The position numbers and the translations under genes are program-made. Below are positions 36,437-46,364 of a stretch of 64,000 nt of DNA, one piece after another. The number at the start of each line of letters is the position of its first letter. Within the stretch, counting starts at the first letter, position 1. The stretch spans positions 3,224,001 through 3,288,000 of the forward strand of contig NZ_CAJGZP010000001.1 of assembly GCF_904846155.1 (NCBI RefSeq), given 5' to 3'. Source of the stretch: Psychrobacter fulvigenes (GTDB taxonomy: Bacteria > Pseudomonadota > Gammaproteobacteria > Pseudomonadales > Moraxellaceae). The notes below the pieces were generated by a model. It was not told where the DNA came from and made no database searches. It saw only the letters and a program-made list of their open reading frames with translations.

Positions 36437-37630
36437 TTATGCCAACTGATCCAGCTTATATTTTTTGATTACAAACTCGCCATCAGATTTTAGATTATCA
36501 CGTGCTTGCTCAGCTTGCATGGAACTGCTAAACACGCCTACTATCTGATTAGCAGCGTTATCCATATTAGCAGGATTAGTCTCTAGTAGTACAAAAACAG
36601 TGTGTTGTGTTTTTTCGACATGGGACCAATGATAAGCAGCCAGACGTTTCATCAAATCAGGGTTTTTGACCATGATATTGTCGCCAGTGCGACCTTCAGT
36701 GCGGTTGTAATGAATGACGTTCAGACGTAACAGCCAAAAAATCACAGCGGCTTTTGCTAGCATAACAGGTAACGCGCGTTTTTCATTATCAGTCAGCGCT
36801 TTTTTGGACTCGTAACCTTGTAAAAAAGCCGTCATTTTTTCACGGTCAAAGTGAACTCTTTCATCTTGCTCTGCATCGCCCCACGTGGTACAAAAATCAT
36901 TGATAGTAATGGCAATATCCATCACATAATGCTCGACGCTGACTTCGGTAAAGTCCAATAATCCAGTGAGTTTCTCATGCCCTTTGGTCAAATCCCATAA
37001 GGTGTTGTCTGCAAACATATCCAAATGACACAAGCCTTTTGGTAGATCAGCAAGTGATAGATCACTGTAAGACTGCCAGATATCACTCATTAGTTTGGCT
37101 TCATCACCTGGCATGAATTGCATCTCACGATCACGCACTTCTGTCCATGGATACAAAGGCACACCGTATTGCTCGCTTGGCTGCAGTGCTTGCAGGGTCT
37201 CATGCAGCATCGCTAGAGCGGCACCAATATCATGACACATCGCTTGCGTGGTTTGCTGCGGATGCGCGCCTGCCAGACACGGCACGAGCGTGATACCTTT
37301 GTTTTCATAATGGATGACGTAGCGTTTTTCGGTTTTAACAGCTTCTGATTCGTTAGCCTCTGAGTCAATAATAGCCAGTGGCGCGGCTACAGGGAGTTTG
37401 CCATCTAATTGATTGAGAATAACCGCCATCTTTTCGACATCGGCAGGTGGACGCTCCTCATATAAGGTAAACACATAAGAATGCTCGCCCTCTTTATCGT
37501 CAGTTGTCTGAATAAACCAGTTAGAGTTTTTGATACCTTGGGTAATAGGAATAGCGCGGGCGAAAGACACACCAAAACGTTGGCAAAAGCTGGCAAACTG
37601 ATCATCGGTTAACTGGGTATAGACAGACAT
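36437..37630 (-). CDS. thrB: Homoserine kinase (aminoglycoside-phosphotransferase fold) with C-terminal extension
   Basis: This fold family of homoserine kinase phosphorylates homoserine in threonine synthesis. The N-terminus MSVYTQLTDDQFASFCQRFG, the ITQGIKNSNWFIQT segment, FTLYEERP and the catalytic loop GLCHLDMFADNTLWD fit it well, with LLDFTEVSVEHYVMDIAI as the following metal-binding segment. Usual length is about 315-320; here 397. The last 60 residues form a separate small alpha-beta unit (TVFVLLETNP ... IVGVFSSSMQAEQARDNL ... FVIKKYKLDQLA) that resembles DUF7336-type domains; its role is unknown. Confidence 0.88.
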   Translation of the reverse strand: MSVYTQLTDDQFASFCQRFGVSFARAIPITQGIKNSNWFIQTTDDKEGEHSYVFTLYEERPPADVEKMAVILNQLDGKLPVAAPLAIIDSEANESEAVKTEKRYVIHYENKGITLVPCLAGAHPQQTTQAMCHDIGAALAMLHETLQALQPSEQYGVPLYPWTEVRDREMQFMPGDEAKLMSDIWQSYSDLSLADLPKGLCHLDMFADNTLWDLTKGHEKLTGLLDFTEVSVEHYVMDIAITINDFCTTWGDAEQDERVHFDREKMTAFLQGYESKKALTDNEKRALPVMLAKAAVIFWLLRLNVIHYNRTEGRTGDNIMVKNPDLMKRLAAYHWSHVEKTQHTVFVLLETNPANMDNAANQIVGVFSSSMQAEQARDNLKSDGEFVIKKYKLDQLA

Positions 37631-37808
37631 GACATCTCACTTAAAACAAGTAAATAGAGGTGAATTTAGATAGTAATGGTAATAATGACACCACATACAA
37701 GCAAACTTTAACAAAAAGCGTATTAATCTTGCGAAAACCTGCCTGATATGGTGGTGATTTTGCTAGACTAGCGCCTATAAATGAATTGATTATAAGGTGA
37801 AAGCCCCT

Positions 37809-38591
37809 ATGTTAGCAAAGCGTATCATCCCTTGTTTGGACGTGGATAATGGTCGAGTGGTAAAAGGCGTACAGTTTGTCGATATCAAAGACGCTGGCGA
37901 CCCTGTCGAAGTAGCGCAGCGCTACAACGAACAAGGTGCCGATGAGATTACTTTTTTGGACATTACAGCGACTAGTGATGAGCGTGACACCACTTATCAT
38001 ACCGTTGAGCGTATGGCAGAGACCGTGTTTGTCCCATTAACAGTGGGTGGCGGTGTACGTAAATCAGCCGATATTCGTAACCTGCTGAACGCTGGCGCAG
38101 ATAAAGTAGCGATCAACTCAGCGGCGGTCTTTACGCCTGAGTTTGTCGGTGAAGCGGCGCAAAAGTTTGGCAACCAATGTATCGTCGTTGCGATCGATGC
38201 CAAGCGTGTCGCTGATATTGAGATTGATGGCATTGTCATACCGCGCTGGGAGATTTTCACTCACGGTGGACGTAAGCCAACTGGCATCGATGCGGTTGCT
38301 TGGGCCATCAAAATGGCCGAGCTGGGCGCTGGCGAATTATTGGTCACCTCGATGGATGGTGATGGCACCAAAAAAGGCTATGACTTGGCCTTGATGCAAC
38401 AGATTACTAGCCAAGTAAATGTGCCTGTCATCGCCTCTGGTGGGGTGGGAAACTTACAGCATTTGGCTGACGGTGTCCTCAAAGGTGGCGCCGATGCCGT
38501 GCTTGCAGCCAGTATTTTTCATTTTGGTGAGTATACCGTTCAGGAAGCCAAAGAATACATGGCAGCGCAAGGAATACAGATGCGCCTGTGA
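37809..38591 (+). CDS. hisF: Imidazole glycerol phosphate synthase subunit HisF
   Basis: HisF is the cyclase half of the histidine-pathway synthase, using ammonia from HisH. The start is the ATG at 37809, with AAGGTG upstream; a GTG at 37797 is part of that site. Catalytic Asp11 ([15 protein letters not shown]) and Asp130 (VVAIDAKR) are in the exact family positions. Phosphate-binding VTVGGGVR-like and VIASGGVG loops are visible. Length (260) is typical. No other his gene is adjacent. Confidence 0.95.
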   Translation: MLAKRIIPCLDVDNGRVVKGVQFVDIKDAGDPVEVAQRYNEQGADEITFLDITATSDERDTTYHTVERMAETVFVPLTVGGGVRKSADIRNLLNAGADKVAINSAAVFTPEFVGEAAQKFGNQCIVVAIDAKRVADIEIDGIVIPRWEIFTHGGRKPTGIDAVAWAIKMAELGAGELLVTSMDGDGTKKGYDLALMQQITSQVNVPVIASGGVGNLQHLADGVLKGGADAVLAASIFHFGEYTVQEAKEYMAAQGIQMRL

Positions 38592-38726
38592 CACCTTTGT
38601 AAGCTACAAATACATCAAAAAAATGCTATCATAGTCAACTACTTACTTTTAGTTCATTGAGCTATTAAGCATTTAATAATTACTGGCATTTAAATCAATA
38701 AATTTTTCAAAAAACAGGATATCTTT

Positions 38727-39263
38727 ATGTCGAACTTACAACAGCAGCGCAATGACATTACCCATATTGATGGCAATCTACACCAAAACGAAGATGCGCG
38801 CATTGGTATCGTCGTTGGTCGTTTCAATGGTTTTGTCGTCGAGTCATTGGTAGATGGCGCTATCGATGCGCTACTACGTCATGGCGTATTGGGCAGCAAC
38901 ATTACGGTCATTCGTGTGCCTGGTGCGTTTGAGCTACCACTGGTTGCCCAGCGCGCTGCTGAGTCTGATCGCTTTGACGCCATCATTGCTTTGGGCGCTA
39001 TCATCCGTGGTAGCACGCCGCATTTCGACTTCGTCGCAAGCGAGTCAGCAAAAGGCTTAAGCAATGTCGCTACTGACTATAATATCCCTGTTGCGAACGG
39101 CGTCATCACAACTGATAGCATCGAACAAGCGATTGAGCGTTCTGGTACCAAAGCGGGTAATAAAGGCTCTGAAGCTGCCATGGTCGTGCTTGAAATGCTG
39201 GCTGTTTTATCACAGCTAGACATTGATGATGACTACGATAGTGATAATAGCGATGATGCTTAA
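38727..39263 (+). CDS. ribH: 6,7-dimethyl-8-ribityllumazine synthase
   Basis: RibH makes the riboflavin precursor 6,7-dimethyl-8-ribityllumazine from a diaminouracil and a four-carbon phosphate. Visible signatures are [55 protein letters not shown] and [19 protein letters not shown]. The protein is 178 residues, a little over the typical 155-160, through an acidic C-terminal tail. It leads a ribH-nusB-thiL-pgpA set on the plus strand, though a 218-bp gap separates it from nusB. Confidence 0.95.
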   Translation: MSNLQQQRNDITHIDGNLHQNEDARIGIVVGRFNGFVVESLVDGAIDALLRHGVLGSNITVIRVPGAFELPLVAQRAAESDRFDAIIALGAIIRGSTPHFDFVASESAKGLSNVATDYNIPVANGVITTDSIEQAIERSGTKAGNKGSEAAMVVLEMLAVLSQLDIDDDYDSDNSDDA

Positions 39264-39481
39264 TCAAAACGTTATTTTATAGATTAGTTAAGCGTTCATT
39301 GGCGCTGTGGTTTCGATAATTTTTTTTAAATAACCACAGCGTCAATATTATTAGTAGTGCTATAAAGCTGGTAGTATTGCTACAAAGCTGAGCTGCAAAA
39401 TCCGACTGTCAAAGCCGTCAGTCGATGACTATTTAACATACTTTATGCTATTTTTAATTAAAAACTAGGTATTGACCCCCT

Positions 39482-40282
39482 ATGACTGACCAACTCAAGC
39501 GCGCCATTAGCGCTGCGAAAACTGCACAAAGTAATACTGCCACTACAGATCAGGCCAGTAACGGTGCGGAACAACAAAACTTCGAGATGAGTGAGTCTTC
39601 TTATAAGACCAGTCACACCGCTGTGCGTAAAGCAAGACGCTTTGCGATGCAAGGCCTATACGAATGGCTTGTTACGGATCATCGTTTTGACAAAGACGGC
39701 AAGCTAGGCTGGAAGGCCAATGCACCACATGATATCGCCGCGCGTACCCGTGCAACCAATGCCATGCATACCGTACACATCGGCTACTATCACGAAATGA
39801 TGCGTGATATCCCAGAGCAGATCGAAGCGCTAGATGCTCTGATCAGCCAACATTTGGATCGCGAAATCGATAAGCTCGATACCGTTGAGCACGCCATCTT
39901 ACTGATTGGTGCTTATGAGCTACAAAACCGTCTTGAGATTCCTTATAAAGTAGTACTTGATGAAGCCATGAAGCTGAATAATCACTTCGGTGCGACAGAC
40001 GCTCATAAGCTGATTAACGCTGTGCTTGACAGAATGGCTGTTGAGCTACGTGATGCGGAAGTACAAGCCGATACTAAGGCCAATCTACGCACCTCACAAA
40101 AAGCAGCGGCCAAGTCAGCAGAAGCCATAAAAGAAAAAGGCCTTGCCAAAGAAGAGACTGCAGCTGCAGACAGTAAGCCAGCGAAGCCACGTATTAGTGC
40201 CAATAAGACTAACGTTAAACGCGACCGCGCCAACAAAGTCGGTGCCGATGCTCCTAACACTGATAGCAAAAGCCAAGACTAA
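39482..40282 (+). CDS. nusB: Transcription antitermination factor NusB with basic tail
   Basis: NusB joins NusE (S10) on BoxA RNA to promote rRNA antitermination. The all-helical NusB domain lies near residues 38-190: [56 protein letters not shown] and [14 protein letters not shown]. Typical length is 140-150; this protein has 266 residues, with a Ser/Thr/Gln-rich lead and about 75 C-terminal residues rich in Ala, Lys and Glu, probably disordered and possibly RNA-binding. A 2-base gap before thiL suggests an operon. Confidence 0.92.
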   Translation: MTDQLKRAISAAKTAQSNTATTDQASNGAEQQNFEMSESSYKTSHTAVRKARRFAMQGLYEWLVTDHRFDKDGKLGWKANAPHDIAARTRATNAMHTVHIGYYHEMMRDIPEQIEALDALISQHLDREIDKLDTVEHAILLIGAYELQNRLEIPYKVVLDEAMKLNNHFGATDAHKLINAVLDRMAVELRDAEVQADTKANLRTSQKAAAKSAEAIKEKGLAKEETAAADSKPAKPRISANKTNVKRDRANKVGADAPNTDSKSQD

Positions 40283-40284
40283 TC

Positions 40285-41361
40285 ATGAATGAATTTGAGC
40301 TGATTGAGCAAGTATTCTTACAATTACAAGCCGAGCATTCTCCAGCTGCTGGTATTGAAAAGAGCATTGGTGATGATGCAGCAGTGATAAACCTGCCTGC
40401 AGGTTCACGCTTGGTCAGCTGTATTGATACCTTGGTTCAAGGTCGACACTTTAGTGCCGATTGGGATGAAGTCCATAAACTGGCATTTTCAATTGGTTAT
40501 AAAGCCGTAGCGGTCAATGTCTCAGACCTTGCCGCGATGGGTGCGACGCCGCACAGTATTCTGTTGGCGTTAGCATTACCTGAACGTCTTGCCCATAAAC
40601 AATGGCTCACAGAATTTTCCAAAGGCATATTTCACACCTGCCAACTGTTTGGCGTGACGCTTATCGGCGGTGATACCACCCGCAATGATACCTTGGTGCT
40701 CAGCATCAGCGCTCAAGGAATATTGGCCGCAGACACCCCAGCAGTCTACCGTTCAGGAGCACAAGTCGGTGACAAAGTCTATGTATCAGGCACATTGGGT
40801 GATGCTAGTTATGCGTTGCAACATCCTGATAATGCTATCGGTAAAGAGCTAGCACACCGCCTACACACGCCGACCCCGCGTATTGCACTAGGTGCAGCGT
40901 TGGCAGAGATTGGCGCAACTGCGATGATAGATATCTCTGATGGTCTCTATCAAGACCTTGGACATATCTGTCAACAAAGCAGCGTTGGTATGCAAATTAG
41001 TCTTGAGCATCTACCTAGCAGCAAAGCACTCGCAAGCGTTGATTTAGCAGAGCGCTTATTATGTCAATTGGCTGGCGGTGATGATTACGAGCTAGCATTT
41101 ACCTTGCCTGCTGATATTGAGCTCCCTATTAATAGCAGCAATACTCCTGTCACCTGTATCGGTGAAGTCATTGCGCCAGCAAGCAACCTAACAAACAGTG
41201 ATTTTGCAAACAGTCCAGTAAGCAATACAGTTACTGCTGCCAATATCTCCAAAACCTTGCTTCCTGAATTATGGTATCAAGGACAGCGAGTAACAGTATC
41301 TCATCCAGCGCCATTTTCCACATGGCCAAATCTTACTGGTTACCAACATTTTGCAGGCTAG
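40285..41361 (+). CDS. thiL: Thiamine-monophosphate kinase
   Basis: ThiL phosphorylates thiamine monophosphate to the active pyrophosphate. Motifs are SIGDDAAVINLPAG (the Mg-ATP binding Asp cluster), DTLVQGRHF, KAVAVNVSDLAAMGA, LIGGDTTRNDT, ISDGLYQDL and LAGGDDYELAF. Length (358) is a little over the typical 325 because of a loop of Asn/Ser-rich sequence near 295-320. It starts 2 bases after nusB, and its stop is 3 bases before pgpA, so the three genes are tightly coupled. Confidence 0.95.
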   Translation: MNEFELIEQVFLQLQAEHSPAAGIEKSIGDDAAVINLPAGSRLVSCIDTLVQGRHFSADWDEVHKLAFSIGYKAVAVNVSDLAAMGATPHSILLALALPERLAHKQWLTEFSKGIFHTCQLFGVTLIGGDTTRNDTLVLSISAQGILAADTPAVYRSGAQVGDKVYVSGTLGDASYALQHPDNAIGKELAHRLHTPTPRIALGAALAEIGATAMIDISDGLYQDLGHICQQSSVGMQISLEHLPSSKALASVDLAERLLCQLAGGDDYELAFTLPADIELPINSSNTPVTCIGEVIAPASNLTNSDFANSPVSNTVTAANISKTLLPELWYQGQRVTVSHPAPFSTWPNLTGYQHFAG

Positions 41362-41364
41362 CCC

Positions 41365-41946
41365 ATGACTGACCATGACTTATCTAAGCCCGATATCCGT
41401 AAAGCTAATGACTGCCCGCCTCTACCAGCAAATGCCAGTATGCTTGATCGTGTGGTGTATTGGCTAGGTATTGGTTTGGGCAGTGGCTTGCCCCGCCGTG
41501 CACCTGGCACTTGGGGCACTGTTGGTGGATTCATCGTCGCCATACCGCTGATGAGCTTAGGTTTTGTACCTTTTTTAATCATCACTCTCTTATCCTGCCT
41601 CATTGGCATCTGGATATGCGGTCGCACTTCCGAGTTGATGCAAACCCATGATGACCCACATATCGTCTGGGATGAGTGGGCGGGTATCTGGATTACCTTG
41701 TTACCATTTTCTTATATGAGTGTGACGACAGACACCTTTTGGCAAGATATTTCACAAAGTTTGTCTATCATTGCGCTTATCCTCGCCTTTATACTGTTCC
41801 GGTTTTTTGACATTATTAAGCCACCACCGATTGGTTGGGTCGACAAGAGAGTCGCAGGCGGTCTGGGTATTATGCTCGATGATATCATCGCTGGAGTTAT
41901 GGCAGCGGCCGTATGGCTTGTCATCATGCTAGGTATACTGCTCTAA
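41365..41946 (+). CDS. pgpA: Phosphatidylglycerophosphatase A
   Basis: PgpA dephosphorylates phosphatidylglycerol phosphate to phosphatidylglycerol in the membrane. The 193-residue protein has the family landmarks GLGSGLPRRAPGTWGTVGG, HDDPHIVWDEWAGIWITLL, FRFFDIIKPPPIGWVDKR and GLGIMLDDIIAGVMAA, and four hydrophobic segments. It ends the nusB-thiL-pgpA run. Its product, phosphatidylglycerol, is also the substrate of the cardiolipin synthase at 3766. Confidence 0.95.
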   Translation: MTDHDLSKPDIRKANDCPPLPANASMLDRVVYWLGIGLGSGLPRRAPGTWGTVGGFIVAIPLMSLGFVPFLIITLLSCLIGIWICGRTSELMQTHDDPHIVWDEWAGIWITLLPFSYMSVTTDTFWQDISQSLSIIALILAFILFRFFDIIKPPPIGWVDKRVAGGLGIMLDDIIAGVMAAAVWLVIMLGILL

Positions 41947-42017
41947 ATAACTGCGTTTTGATCAAGCTATCTTAAGGCGATAATTGTAAGGTCAGTAAAT
42001 ATTCACCTAAAAGAATA

Positions 42018-42045
42018 TGGACTTTCCCGACATTTGCGCTATAAT
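42018..42045 (+). promoter_or_regulatory. Probable promoter of glmU
   Basis: A consensus -10 TATAAT lies at 42040-42045, and a weak -35 TGGACT at 42018-42023 gives a 16-base spacer, 36 bases before the glmU start codon. Confidence 0.6.
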
Positions 42046-42080
42046 AAAATTATATTTGTTACATTTAACATAGGGCTTTT

Positions 42081-43463
42081 ATGACATCTTCCCTTTCTGT
42101 AATTATTCTTGCTGCCGGAAAAGGCACGCGTATGCAGTCTGCTAAGCCAAAAGTCTTACAAACATTAGCAGGCAAACCTTTACTCGGTCACGTGCTAGAC
42201 ACTTGTGACAACTTGACCGTAGCGAAAACCATTGTGGTACATGGCTTCGGCGGTGAGCAAGTACAAACAGCAATGAATAGCCAGTATGCGCATCTACCGA
42301 TTACGTGGGTTGCACAGACTGAACAGCTAGGAACGGGGCATGCCGTCAAAGTCACCCTAGAGCAACTTCCAAAAGACGGGCAAAGTCTTATTTTATACGG
42401 TGATGTGCCATTAGTCAGCCGTCAGACCTTAGCCACGCTACAGACCGCCAATACTGATGGCATGTCAATGCTGACACTAACGGTGGATAATCCGTTTGGA
42501 CTTGGCCGTATCAAACGTGATGCTGCAGGTAATGTCCAAGCAATCGTCGAGCAAAAAGATGCCAGTGCCGATGAGCAGCAAATTCAAGAGATTAATAGTG
42601 GTATTTATTGCGTCGATAATGCCTTATTACATAAATACTTGCCAAAGCTATCAAATGATAATGCACAGCAAGAATACTATCTGACTGATATCGTCAAATT
42701 GGCAGTCGCTGACGGTGTTAGCATTGCTGCCATTGAACCTGAGCATGCCTTTGAGATTGAAGGCGTTAATAACCGCCAACAGCTGGCAAGTTTAGAGCGC
42801 ACTTGGCAAAGTAAGTTAGTCGCCGATTTACAAGAAGCGGGCGTTCAGTTTGCCGACCCTACTCGCGTCGATATTCGTGGTACGTTGACCGCAGGTCAGG
42901 ACGTGTTTATAGATGTCGGTGTGGTATTTGAAGGCGACTGCACCTTAGGTGACAATGTCTATATCGAAGCGGGCTGCGTGATCAAAAATGCCCAGATTGG
43001 CAATGCTTGCCATATTAAACCCTACTGTGTGATTGATCGCGCTGAAGTCGGTGCTGGGGTTGATATTGGTCCTTTTGCGCATTTGCGCCCTGAGACCATA
43101 TTATCTGATAATACCAAAGTAGGTAATTTTGTAGAAATTAAGAAATCAACCATCGGTCATGGCAGCAAGGTCAATCATCTAAGCTATGTTGGCGATTCAA
43201 CCGTAGGCACCAATGTCAATATCGGTGCAGGCGTCATTACCTGTAATTATGACGGGGCAAATAAATCGCAAACAGTTATTAAAGACAATGTGTTTGTCGG
43301 CTCTAACTCTAGCCTAGTTGCACCAGTAACGATCGGTGACGCTGCCACAGTAGCCGCAGGCTCTGTGATTACCAATGACGTTGATAATAATGCGTTGGCT
43401 CTGGGCCGTGCTCGTCAAGTACAAAAAGCAGATTTCCAGCGTCCGACCAAAAACTCAAAATAG
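42081..43463 (+). CDS. glmU: Bifunctional GlcNAc-1-P uridyltransferase / GlcN-1-P acetyltransferase
   Basis: GlmU acetylates glucosamine-1-phosphate and then adds UMP, giving UDP-GlcNAc. The N-terminal pyrophosphorylase half begins SVIILAAGKGTRMQSAKPKV and shows TEQLGTGHAV and ILYGDVPLV. The C-terminal half is a left-handed beta helix with HIKPYCVIDRAEVG, GPFAHLRPE and the acetyltransferase end NYDGANKSQT and GRARQVQKADFQRP. Length 460 is normal. With glmS 149 bp downstream, it supplies precursor to the murein genes at 6383-14796. Confidence 0.97.
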   Translation: MTSSLSVIILAAGKGTRMQSAKPKVLQTLAGKPLLGHVLDTCDNLTVAKTIVVHGFGGEQVQTAMNSQYAHLPITWVAQTEQLGTGHAVKVTLEQLPKDGQSLILYGDVPLVSRQTLATLQTANTDGMSMLTLTVDNPFGLGRIKRDAAGNVQAIVEQKDASADEQQIQEINSGIYCVDNALLHKYLPKLSNDNAQQEYYLTDIVKLAVADGVSIAAIEPEHAFEIEGVNNRQQLASLERTWQSKLVADLQEAGVQFADPTRVDIRGTLTAGQDVFIDVGVVFEGDCTLGDNVYIEAGCVIKNAQIGNACHIKPYCVIDRAEVGAGVDIGPFAHLRPETILSDNTKVGNFVEIKKSTIGHGSKVNHLSYVGDSTVGTNVNIGAGVITCNYDGANKSQTVIKDNVFVGSNSSLVAPVTIGDAATVAAGSVITNDVDNNALALGRARQVQKADFQRPTKNSK

Positions 43464-43612
43464 TCAGATCGTTACCAATAGTGTTTGAATAAATAGAAGC
43501 AGTGCGGCAAATTTTGTGGTGCTGCTTCATCTCATTTTTGTTACTTATTAAACAGACATCGAAGCATTGATACATTAAAAGATACATTAAAAACCAAATT
43601 TAAGGAATAACT

Positions 43613-45466
43613 ATGTGCGGAATTGTAGGCGCAGTTGCTGAGCGTAATATCGCTAATATCTTACTTGAAGGCTTAAAGCGCCTCGAATACCGCGGTTATG
43701 ATTCCGCTGGTTTGACTGTCATTCGTGATGGTGAACTGCGCCGTGAGCGCCAAGTGGGTAAAGTACAAGAATTGGTTGATGCCGTCGCTAACGATCCAGA
43801 AAACTTTAACGGCCATATCGGTATTGCCCATACACGCTGGGCGACCCATGGTGAGCCTGCACAGCGCAACGCTCATCCGCACGTCTCAGGTAAAATCGCC
43901 GTCGTACATAATGGCATTGTCGAAAACTATGCTGAGCTCAAGGAAGATTTGGTCGCAAAAGGCTATGAGTTTACCTCACAGACCGACACTGAAGTAGTCG
44001 CGCATCTGATCCATGATATCTATAAAGACAAGTCTGACCTGCTAGAAGCCGTACGTGCCGTCACTCCATTGTTACATGGTGCATTCGCCCTTGGAATTAT
44101 CCATATTGATAGCCCAGAAGAATTGATTACTGTTCGTTTAGGCTCTCCTTTGGTCATTGGTGTGGGTATTGGTGAGAACTTTATTGCCTCAGATCAGTTG
44201 GCGCTATTGCCAGTGACCAATCGCTTTATGTATCTAGAAGAAGGTGACATTGCCAAGATAACCCGCGATAGTATTCAGGTTTATGCCGACGGTGTCGAGG
44301 TAAATCGCGCTATCAATGAGATTGATGCTGCGCAGTTCAGTGCTGACAAAGGTGAGTTTAAGCATTATATGCTCAAAGAGATTTATGAGCAGCCTGATGC
44401 GGTCGCTCGTACTATCGAGATGGCTATCGATAGCGGCGCAACCTCAAAGTCGCCTAAATTACGTGCTGAATTTTTGCATCGCCATGAAGCCCAGCTTGCA
44501 AGCATTCGTCATATACAAGTCATCGCATGTGGTACCAGCTATCATGCTGGTCTGGTCGCCAAATATTGGTTTGAAAGTCTGACGCGCCTGCCGTGTTCAG
44601 TTGAAATCGCTAATGAATTTCGCTATCGTAATCCCGTTGTCGTTGATAACTCGCTAGTGATTTGTATCTCACAGTCTGGCGAGACGGCTGATACCCTCTC
44701 TGCGCTGCGTGAGATTCAACGAAATAAGCCAACAGGGCTAGTGACATTAGCAATATGTAACGTGCCAACCTCATCCTTAGTGCGCGAAACAGATGTATCT
44801 ATACCAACGCTTGCAGGCCCTGAGATTGGTGTGGCATCTACCAAAGCCTTTACCACTCAGTTAGTCGCACTCATGCTGTTATTACTGAAAGTGGGCGTCG
44901 TACAACAACGTATCGATGATGAGCGTTTGGCATACTTGTTAGAGAACCTACAAAAGCTACCTGGCCAGCTGAATGCCAGTTTAAAACTTGATGCTCCTAT
45001 TAAGGCGATGAGCGAAAGCTTTGAGCACAAGACCAGTTGCTTATTCCTAGGTCGCGGTTTGCAATTTCCAATCGCTCTAGAAGGTGCACTTAAACTTAAA
45101 GAAGTCTCTTACATTCATGCAGAAGGCTACGCAGCAGGCGAGCTTAAGCATGGCCCGTTAGCATTGGTTGACAAGGACATGCCCATCGTCGTTCTTGCAC
45201 CCAAGGACAGCATGTTCGATAAGCTCAAAGCCAATATGCAAGAAGTTCATGCCCGTCATGGTGAGCTGTTCGTATTCGCTAGTGATGCCAGTCAAATGGT
45301 TGAAGAAGATCGCTTGCACATAGTGTATGTCCCTGAGGTCTGCGAAACGCTAGCCCCTATTCTATATAGTGTGCCCATACAGCTATTATCCTATCATGTA
45401 GCAGTCATGCGTGGCACAGACGTTGACCAGCCGCGTAACTTGGCAAAGAGCGTCACGGTCGAATAG
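43613..45466 (+). CDS. glmS: Glutamine--fructose-6-phosphate aminotransferase
   Basis: GlmS makes glucosamine-6-phosphate from fructose-6-phosphate and glutamine. The first residues MCGIVGAV contain the nucleophile Cys, followed by RLEYRGYDSAGL, GIAHTRWATHGEP and HNGIVENYAELK of the glutaminase domain. Two SIS isomerase modules follow (ACGTSYHAGLVAKYW, SQSGETADTLSAL, STKAFTTQL) and the conserved end DQPRNLAKSVTVE. Length 617 is typical. I saw no glmS ribozyme upstream. Confidence 0.97.
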   Translation: MCGIVGAVAERNIANILLEGLKRLEYRGYDSAGLTVIRDGELRRERQVGKVQELVDAVANDPENFNGHIGIAHTRWATHGEPAQRNAHPHVSGKIAVVHNGIVENYAELKEDLVAKGYEFTSQTDTEVVAHLIHDIYKDKSDLLEAVRAVTPLLHGAFALGIIHIDSPEELITVRLGSPLVIGVGIGENFIASDQLALLPVTNRFMYLEEGDIAKITRDSIQVYADGVEVNRAINEIDAAQFSADKGEFKHYMLKEIYEQPDAVARTIEMAIDSGATSKSPKLRAEFLHRHEAQLASIRHIQVIACGTSYHAGLVAKYWFESLTRLPCSVEIANEFRYRNPVVVDNSLVICISQSGETADTLSALREIQRNKPTGLVTLAICNVPTSSLVRETDVSIPTLAGPEIGVASTKAFTTQLVALMLLLLKVGVVQQRIDDERLAYLLENLQKLPGQLNASLKLDAPIKAMSESFEHKTSCLFLGRGLQFPIALEGALKLKEVSYIHAEGYAAGELKHGPLALVDKDMPIVVLAPKDSMFDKLKANMQEVHARHGELFVFASDASQMVEEDRLHIVYVPEVCETLAPILYSVPIQLLSYHVAVMRGTDVDQPRNLAKSVTVE

Positions 45467-45533
45467 GTTTATCGTTCGTGGAAAATGACAATGTGTGCGA
45501 GTAATAAAGCCTCATCATATTGGACATAAAAAC

Positions 45534-45570
45534 AACCCCTGCTATTGTTAAACTAATAGCAGGGGTTTTT
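45534..45570 (+). terminator. Strong terminator after glmS
   Basis: CCCCTGCTATT (45536-45546) pairs perfectly with AATAGCAGGGG (45555-45565), loop of 8, then a run of five Ts. It lies 67 bases after the glmS stop. Confidence 0.92.
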
Positions 45571-45635
45571 ATGTTTAAAAAACTTAACTTAACCATCAAA
45601 CCCGATGCATCGGTAAGCTTAACTTGTGCCTCGAT

Positions 45636-46250
45636 CTACTGCTTCGCCGCTTCAATCTGGATATCTAAGCTGACATCTTTGGTGATGCCAAGTAAAGTAT
45701 ATTTGCTAATCCCCCACTGCGTACGATCTATCGTGGTGGTGAAGTCGCCACCGCAGACTGGCTTTTTCAGCATAATATTAAAGTAACAATTAAATTTGGT
45801 AGCCGTGAGACTGACGGGATGTGTCTCACCATTTAGAGTTAAATTGCCATCAACTTTTGTGACTTGCGAGCCTGATTTTGCATCGCCAAAGTGCCACTTA
45901 GTTGATTGAAAGTAAGCCAATGGGAACTGTTCTACATCAAAGAAGTCCGGGCTTTTTAAGGTCAAATCAAAAGCTTTATTTCCTGTATTGATAGAATTCA
46001 TTGGAATGACTAATGAAACGTCACCTGTCTGTGCTTTTGGATCATACTCTATTTGCCCTGTGATGTTATAAAATCCGCCCGTATTGGTAGAGGTATTAAA
46101 GTGATCAATGGCGAAGCGCACGTTAGCATGGGTGGGGTCAATGTGGTAGGTAGCCGCATGACTGCTCATCATAGCGCACATAGATAATAGCAAGGCGCCC
46201 AGAGACTTACGATAAGAAGGCACTAGTTGCGAAAATGAAAGCTGACTCAT
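45636..46250 (-). CDS. YceI-family periplasmic lipid-binding protein
   Basis: This 204-residue protein has a signal peptide of about 33 residues (RKSLGALLLSMCAMMSSHAA) and then a lipocalin-like YceI domain: TYHIDPTHANVRFAIDHF, VSLVIPMNSINTGN, FDVEQFPLAYFQST and NLTLNGETHPVSLTATKF. YceI-family proteins bind isoprenoid lipids in the periplasm. Its coordinates converge on the glmS terminator. Confidence 0.9.
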   Translation of the reverse strand: MSQLSFSQLVPSYRKSLGALLLSMCAMMSSHAATYHIDPTHANVRFAIDHFNTSTNTGGFYNITGQIEYDPKAQTGDVSLVIPMNSINTGNKAFDLTLKSPDFFDVEQFPLAYFQSTKWHFGDAKSGSQVTKVDGNLTLNGETHPVSLTATKFNCYFNIMLKKPVCGGDFTTTIDRTQWGISKYTLLGITKDVSLDIQIEAAKQ

Positions 46251-46364
46251 GATTATATTCCTTTGTGGGTAATGCTTAATGGCATTTAGCGATCATATTA
46301 CTTGTCATAACATCAGCTTCAAATACACCCGTACTGCTGACTTACTATTTATATCGTCAATCCA

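Noticed and set aside
38592..38726. FMN riboswitch upstream of ribH
   Set aside because: The 135-bp AT-rich gap is too short and lacks the conserved RFN element blocks.
43464..43612. glmS ribozyme
   Set aside because: The 149-bp gap upstream of glmS shows no ribozyme core, and such ribozymes are typical of Firmicutes rather than this lineage.
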